Below, one piece after another: positions 14,131-14,317 of a DNA stretch of 14,317 nt. Position 1 is the first letter of the stretch; every line of letters starts with the position of its first letter. Origin of the DNA: Thermococci archaeon (GTDB taxonomy: Archaea > Methanobacteriota_B > Thermococci > Thermococcales > Thermococcaceae); assembly GCA_003663695.1 (NCBI GenBank), contig QMUB01000004.1:1-14317 (forward strand). The letters are read 5' to 3'. The position numbers and the translations under genes are program-made. The notes beneath the pieces were generated by a model. It saw only the letters and a program-made list of their open reading frames with translations, was not told where the DNA came from and ran no database searches.

Positions 14131-14317
14131 TTGAGGCTGGAGGACTACATTAAGAGTAGGGAAAGCCTAGCATTGATACGGGAAGCGGAGAACTTTGCAA
14201 GGGGCTTCTTTGAGCGTGAGGGCACCCATGGATTTTCCCACGTTAAAAGGGTCCTAAACCTGTGCATGCACATAGGAAAGCAGGAAGGAGCTGATCTGGA
14301 GGTGCTGGCACTTGCAG
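14131..14317 (+). CDS. HD-domain phosphohydrolase, 3' part outside the window
   Basis: The open frame runs off the end of the window after about 62 residues. The text R-E-A-E-N-F-A-R-G-F-F followed by G-T-H-G-F-S-H-V-K-R-V-L matches the start of HD-superfamily proteins, with the first metal histidine in the 'D/G-x-x-H-x-x-x-H' segment; the H-D pair itself should lie just past the end. Such enzymes hydrolyse phosphate esters of nucleotides or small metabolites. TTG 14131 is the likely start because GGTGA lies 5 bases before it (14121-14125); an in-frame GTG at 14122 is the alternative. The gene follows the DUF4392 stop by about 10 bases and is probably co-transcribed with it. Confidence 0.82.
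   Translation, partial: MRLEDYIKSRESLALIREAENFARGFFEREGTHGFSHVKRVLNLCMHIGKQEGADLEVLALA

Noticed and set aside
1..14317. CRISPR array, insertion sequence, toxin-antitoxin pair or tRNA-linked integration
   Set aside because: I saw no regularly spaced repeats, transposase or integrase motifs, and no partial tRNA copy next to either tRNA; the bases 3' of tRNA-Cys run straight into a core operon.

Overview
The window looks like core chromosome of a hyperthermophilic euryarchaeon of the order Thermococcales (Pyrococcus, Thermococcus or Palaeococcus). Several predicted proteins match Pyrococcus and Thermococcus families that I recall: an AlaX-S trans-editing protein, a PH0226-like methyltransferase, a DUF835 membrane protein, a free-standing MetRS-beta-type tRNA-binding domain and an agmatinase. 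Promoters are archaeal (A/T-rich BRE/TATA boxes), ribosome binding sites match GGAGGTGAT, genes are tightly packed and often overlap, and both tRNA genes encode CCA. The genus cannot be fixed from this alone.

Layout, left to right. (1) Bases 1-2647, plus strand: the 3' part of moaA, then a DUF835 membrane protein overlapping a Trm5-like protein. (2) Bases 2628-4586, minus strand: an operon of a TPR-like solenoid protein, a small helical protein and a YjbQ-family protein. (3) Bases 4587-4766: a 180-base divergent gap with an unexplained inverted repeat and T6 run. (4) Bases 4767-7207: a TRM11-like methyltransferase (plus) and an NSUN/RsmB-like m5C methyltransferase (minus), convergent and overlapping by 4 bases. 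(5) Bases 7301-9364, plus strand: a membrane-anchored protein of unknown function followed 6 bases later by AlaX-S. (6) Bases 9377-11902, minus strand: tRNA-Ser(GCT), tRNA-Cys(GCA), then the operon MetRS-beta-like protein, agmatinase, threonine synthase-like enzyme. (7) Bases 11903-12100: intergenic, with nothing convincing beyond the tRNA promoter and a T-rich tract. (8) Bases 12101-12523, minus strand: a small conserved protein that may be SecB-like. (9) Bases 12620-14317, plus strand: a SAM methyltransferase, a DUF4392 (glutamate cyclase-like) protein and the start of an HD-domain protein.

Much of the content concerns translation and RNA modification: three RNA methyltransferase-type proteins, an alanyl-tRNA editing protein, a tRNA-binding domain and two tRNAs. 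The rest is cofactor metabolism (moaA), polyamine and amino-acid metabolism, and uncharacterised proteins. There is no gap over 300 bases and no sign of a CRISPR array, insertion sequence, toxin-antitoxin pair or defence island. For six genes I moved the start downstream of the longest open frame, because the TATA box, the ribosome binding site or the family N-terminus sits inside the longer frame. The best candidates for something new are the inverted-repeat element at 4637-4731, the Trm5-like protein with altered SAM and catalytic motifs, and the methyltransferase-DUF4392-HD operon.
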